A stretch of DNA of 64,000 nucleotides, taken from positions 232,207 through 296,206 of the forward strand of contig JAEWYQ010000051.1 of assembly GCA_023395555.1 (NCBI GenBank). The letters run 5' to 3'. Under the pieces are notes generated by a model. The model saw only the letters and a list, made by a program, of their open reading frames with translations. It did not search any database and was not told the origin of the DNA. Below are positions 61,680-64,000 of this stretch, piece after piece (the stretch's first letter is position 1; every line of letters begins with the position of its first letter). Source of the stretch: Bacillota bacterium (lineage in GTDB: Bacteria > Bacillota > Clostridia > Lachnospirales > Lachnospiraceae). Made by a program: the position numbers and the translations under genes.

Positions 61680-63110
61680 ATGTTTAAAAATTTATCATAT
61701 CTGCACAGATATATGATAGGACAGCTTCGGAGAATTTATTTTATGGCCCTGCCGGAATCCAAACAGGATTTAAAGAGCAGCCGTGTCTATTATACCACTG
61801 CCGACAGCGCCGCCCAGACGATTGCCCAGCTGGCGGGAGGTACTTTCTTGACCGCCCTCATGGCTCATAGCGGCATCTCCGATGCGAATATCGGAATTAT
61901 CACCTCTCTGGTGAGCTTTGCCGCCCTAACCCAGCTTTTTTTGATCAATTTCTTTAAAAGGATTAAGAAATATAAATTCCTTGTGACGATCACATCCTCG
62001 CAGCGCATTCTTTTTGCCGCTCTGTATTTTGTGCCCATTTTAATGATTAATGACCTTTCTAAAACGGTATTGATTGTGCTGATGTATTTTATAGGGCAGA
62101 TCTTTGTACAGATTGGCACACCTGCTTCCCAGGACTGGATCGCCAGCCTGGTACCCAGCCGCCTGAGGGGAAAGTATTTCTCCATCAAGGATTCCGTGGC
62201 TGTGTTTGTGGTATCCAGCCTTATGCTGCTCTGCGGCATGATTCTCGATTATTTTAAGAAGGTAAATATTGTTGCCGGTTTCCTTATTATCGGGGTTATC
62301 ATCTTTATTCTGGCAGTAATCAATATCATTGCCCTCTCCCTGATGAAGGAACCAAAGCTTTCTTATATGAACAAGGAAGGGAAAGAAATGCATGGGCGCC
62401 TGGCCCGAAAGGCAAAGGAAAAGGAACCGCCGGTCAAGTCCCAGAGTATCCTGTCCGAGATCAAAGAAGCCGTACGAGACCGCAAATTTCGAAAAGCCTT
62501 TTCCATTCAATGCATTTATACCCTGGCCTTCTATATCTGCACACCCTTTAACTCCAGTTACATAATTAAGGTTCTTTCCCTGCCTTATACCTTTATCATG
62601 CTGGTCAGCTTTGTCTTCAATTTATACCGTATCTATATCACACCGCGGCTGGGCCGCATGGCGGATAAATATGGAATGGGACGTCTGCTGCGTTATACCC
62701 TGCTTTCTCTGGGTTTGAATTTTCTTACCCTGGCTTTTACCATGCCCTTTAATGCCTATCCCATGTATTTGCTTGCCACTTTCTTCGGTTCCACCGCCTG
62801 GGCTTTTGTGGGCATCGGACTGTTTGGCATCCAGCTGGACTTTTACCGCAGTGATAAGCGCATGATCTGGCTTACCCTGACCTCTTCCGTCTCCGGACTG
62901 TTCGGTTTTATTGTATCCATCCTGTCCGGCTCTCTGCTGAGCCGCCTGCAGCAGCTGAATCTGGTTCTCTTCGGGCAGAAAATATACGCCCAGCAGTTTC
63001 TGAATCTGCTTGGCTTTTTAGTCATCCTTTGCGCGGTATTTTTCATCCGTTACCGGATTGAAACAGAGAAGGTGGCGGCCAACCGGGAGGACGGCCGGGT
63101 CAAATTATAG
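61680..63110 (+). CDS. Major facilitator superfamily transporter
   Basis: A 476-residue membrane protein with about 12 segments and a charged central loop (KEGKEMHGRLARKAKEKEPP) dividing two halves. SLVPSRLRGKYFSIKDSVAV after segment 4 and GRMADKYGMGRLLRYTLLSL after segment 8 have the shape of MFS loops. The substrate is not evident; similar proteins are annotated only as MFS transporters. GAAAGGG precedes the ATG at 61680. Monocistronic. Confidence 0.85.
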   Translation: MFKNLSYLHRYMIGQLRRIYFMALPESKQDLKSSRVYYTTADSAAQTIAQLAGGTFLTALMAHSGISDANIGIITSLVSFAALTQLFLINFFKRIKKYKFLVTITSSQRILFAALYFVPILMINDLSKTVLIVLMYFIGQIFVQIGTPASQDWIASLVPSRLRGKYFSIKDSVAVFVVSSLMLLCGMILDYFKKVNIVAGFLIIGVIIFILAVINIIALSLMKEPKLSYMNKEGKEMHGRLARKAKEKEPPVKSQSILSEIKEAVRDRKFRKAFSIQCIYTLAFYICTPFNSSYIIKVLSLPYTFIMLVSFVFNLYRIYITPRLGRMADKYGMGRLLRYTLLSLGLNFLTLAFTMPFNAYPMYLLATFFGSTAWAFVGIGLFGIQLDFYRSDKRMIWLTLTSSVSGLFGFIVSILSGSLLSRLQQLNLVLFGQKIYAQQFLNLLGFLVILCAVFFIRYRIETEKVAANREDGRVKL

Positions 63111-63193
63111 AAGGTTACTGTCACCATCTGAACCAATGCCCTCTGAACAGTAACTATAGAAGCTGATCCAAATCAATATTTTTAATATGGTGA

Positions 63194-63223
63194 TTGACAA
63201 ACCAGCCTATCTTCGTTTATAAT
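63194..63223 (+). promoter_or_regulatory. Consensus promoter of the S-component gene
   Basis: TTGACA (63194-63199) and TATAAT (63218-63223) with an 18-base spacer, about 110 bases upstream of the start codon. Confidence 0.8.
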
Positions 63224-63233
63224 TACAGCTGAC

Positions 63234-63252
63234 AAGACAGCTATCATGTCTT
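63234..63252 (+). promoter_or_regulatory. Inverted AAGACA/TGTCTT operator candidate
   Basis: Perfect 6-base arms (63234-63239 and 63247-63252) with a 7-base spacer lie immediately downstream of the -10 box, where a repressor would block transcription. A vitamin-responsive repressor is possible given the gene downstream. Confidence 0.5.
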
Positions 63253-63333
63253 CTGTATAATAAGTATACTAGACTTAAATCGTAATGATGAATGATCGGT
63301 GTGCTGCGGCAGGCAGCAGAATGGAGGCTTTCT

Positions 63334-63891
63334 ATGAACAAGAACATTACAAAAAAAGTAGAAATTATGACAATTGCGGCATTGCTCAGCGCTATTGGTA
63401 TCGTAATCCCAATGATTGCGCCTCAGATCCGGATTGAGCCCATGTCCTTTACTTTGGCCAGCCATGTGGCAATATTCATCGGAATGTTTATCTCGCCTCT
63501 GGTGGCGGTGATAGTAGCTCTGATTACCAGTACCGGGTTTTTTATCGCGGGCTTCCCTCTGGTTGTCGTCATTCGCGCCCTAACCCATGTGTTATTCGCT
63601 GTCGTAGGCTCCTTTATGCTCAAAAGGAATAACATGCTGCTCACATCCCTAAAGACCAGCGTACCCTTTGCCTTGTTTATTTCTCTAATTCACGCGGCCG
63701 CAGAGGTAATTGCCGTATATTTCTATTATGTCAATATGGGAAATACGATCAGCCCCTACGTCCTCTATATACTGGTTGGGATCGGCACGGTAGTCCACAG
63801 CATGATTGATTTCTCCATTGCCAGCTTTGTGTGGATCCCCTTACAGCATGTTCTTACAATACCTGTAAATGCAAAGGTACGGAGGCTGTAA
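63334..63891 (+). CDS. ECF transporter S component-like protein (possibly niacin)
   Basis: A 185-residue membrane protein with five to six segments (MTIAALLSAIGIVIPMIAPQ, HVAIFIGMFISPLVAVIVAL, VVVIRALTHVLFAVVGSFML and so on). Size and arrangement fit the substrate-binding S component of energy-coupling-factor vitamin transporters. The flavour (IEPMSFTLASHVAIFIGMF) suggests the NiaX (niacin) group, but this is inferred. No ATPase or T component is encoded beside it, so it would use a shared module. ATGGAGG precedes the start at 63334. Confidence 0.75.
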   Translation: MNKNITKKVEIMTIAALLSAIGIVIPMIAPQIRIEPMSFTLASHVAIFIGMFISPLVAVIVALITSTGFFIAGFPLVVVIRALTHVLFAVVGSFMLKRNNMLLTSLKTSVPFALFISLIHAAAEVIAVYFYYVNMGNTISPYVLYILVGIGTVVHSMIDFSIASFVWIPLQHVLTIPVNAKVRRL

Positions 63892-63961
63892 CTTCCCTCC
63901 GGGTATTGCCTGTTTTTCCGTTATATATTATTCCCCACAATTTAAAAATGCAGGAAGCCCT

Positions 63962-64000
63962 GATGTGACCCCACAAAGTTAGACTTTGTGGGGTCACATC
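63962..64000. terminator. Perfect hairpin at the right edge
   Basis: 17-bp perfect arms GATGTGACCCCACAAAG (63962-63978) and complement (63984-64000) around TTAGA. Probably a terminator for the S-component gene; whatever follows is outside the window. Confidence 0.6.

Noticed and set aside
63962..64000. End of an insertion sequence
   Set aside because: The perfect hairpin is self-contained, with no transposase or matching distant inverted repeat in the window; a terminator is simpler.

Overview
The window looks like a stretch of chromosome from an anaerobic, spore-forming Clostridia, most likely Lachnospiraceae. Reasons: dipicolinate synthase genes (dpaAB), several YesM/YesN-type and LacI-type regulators, many carbohydrate phosphorylases, an AspS2-type aspartyl-tRNA synthetase, class D sortase, and AGGAGG-type ribosome binding sites in a moderately GC-rich genome. 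No tRNA, rRNA, CRISPR array, phage gene or transposase was seen. Species cannot be fixed from the sequence alone.

Left end to 24.5 kb (almost all minus strand): after the 3' end of an ftsH gene there is one large glycan locus. Read in transcription order it holds a LacI regulator, a very large glycoside phosphorylase (GH94/GH149/GH161 type), two tandem GH30 enzymes, a GH2 enzyme, a PrsA-like lipoprotein, a CUT1 sugar ABC transporter (two permeases and a lipoprotein binding protein), a YesM/YesN two-component system directly coupled to a methyl-accepting receptor, a GH16 laminarinase-like enzyme, a second GH94 phosphorylase and a cupin protein. None of the glycoside-active enzymes has a signal peptide. 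The simplest reading is import of oligosaccharides, probably beta-1,3/1,6-glucan fragments, followed by cytoplasmic cleavage and phosphorolysis to glucose 1-phosphate. Shared short motifs upstream of the transporter and the prsA-like gene, and hairpin-plus-TATAAT units on both sides of lacI, look regulatory.

24.9-26.8 kb: two tandem cysteine-rich proteins sharing a Sm-like domain of unknown function, a cytochrome b5-like protein and a rhodanese lipoprotein. 26.7-32.8 kb (minus): a mannan/mannoside module with two GH130 phosphorylases, a LacI regulator, cellobiose 2-epimerase and mannose-6-phosphate isomerase. This gives a route mannobiose to mannosyl-glucose to mannose 1-phosphate plus glucose.

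32.9-41 kb: a two-component system with an ABC exporter, a small membrane protein, a truncated YafY-like regulator, an ArsR-DUF2087 regulator in an operon with a promoter overlapped by a perfect palindrome, an unannotated 35-residue membrane protein, and a class D sortase operon. 41.2-48.2 kb: a complete oligopeptide ABC transporter (oppABCDF-like) with a strong promoter, a long leader, and an attenuator-like hairpin after the binding-protein gene.

48.3-64 kb: dpaA-dpaB-asparagine synthetase (likely a sporulation operon), tgt-yajC, a GGDEF-EAL protein, fructose-bisphosphate aldolase, an acyl-CoA thioesterase, a candidate structured small RNA, aspS2, 8-oxoguanine glycosylase, a GNAT acetyltransferase, an MFS transporter and an ECF-type S component. 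The best candidates for something undescribed are the intracellular glucan phosphorolysis locus with its built-in chemoreceptor, the Cys-rich Sm-like pair, the hairpin/TATAAT repeats around lacI, and the orphan RNA near 58.4 kb.
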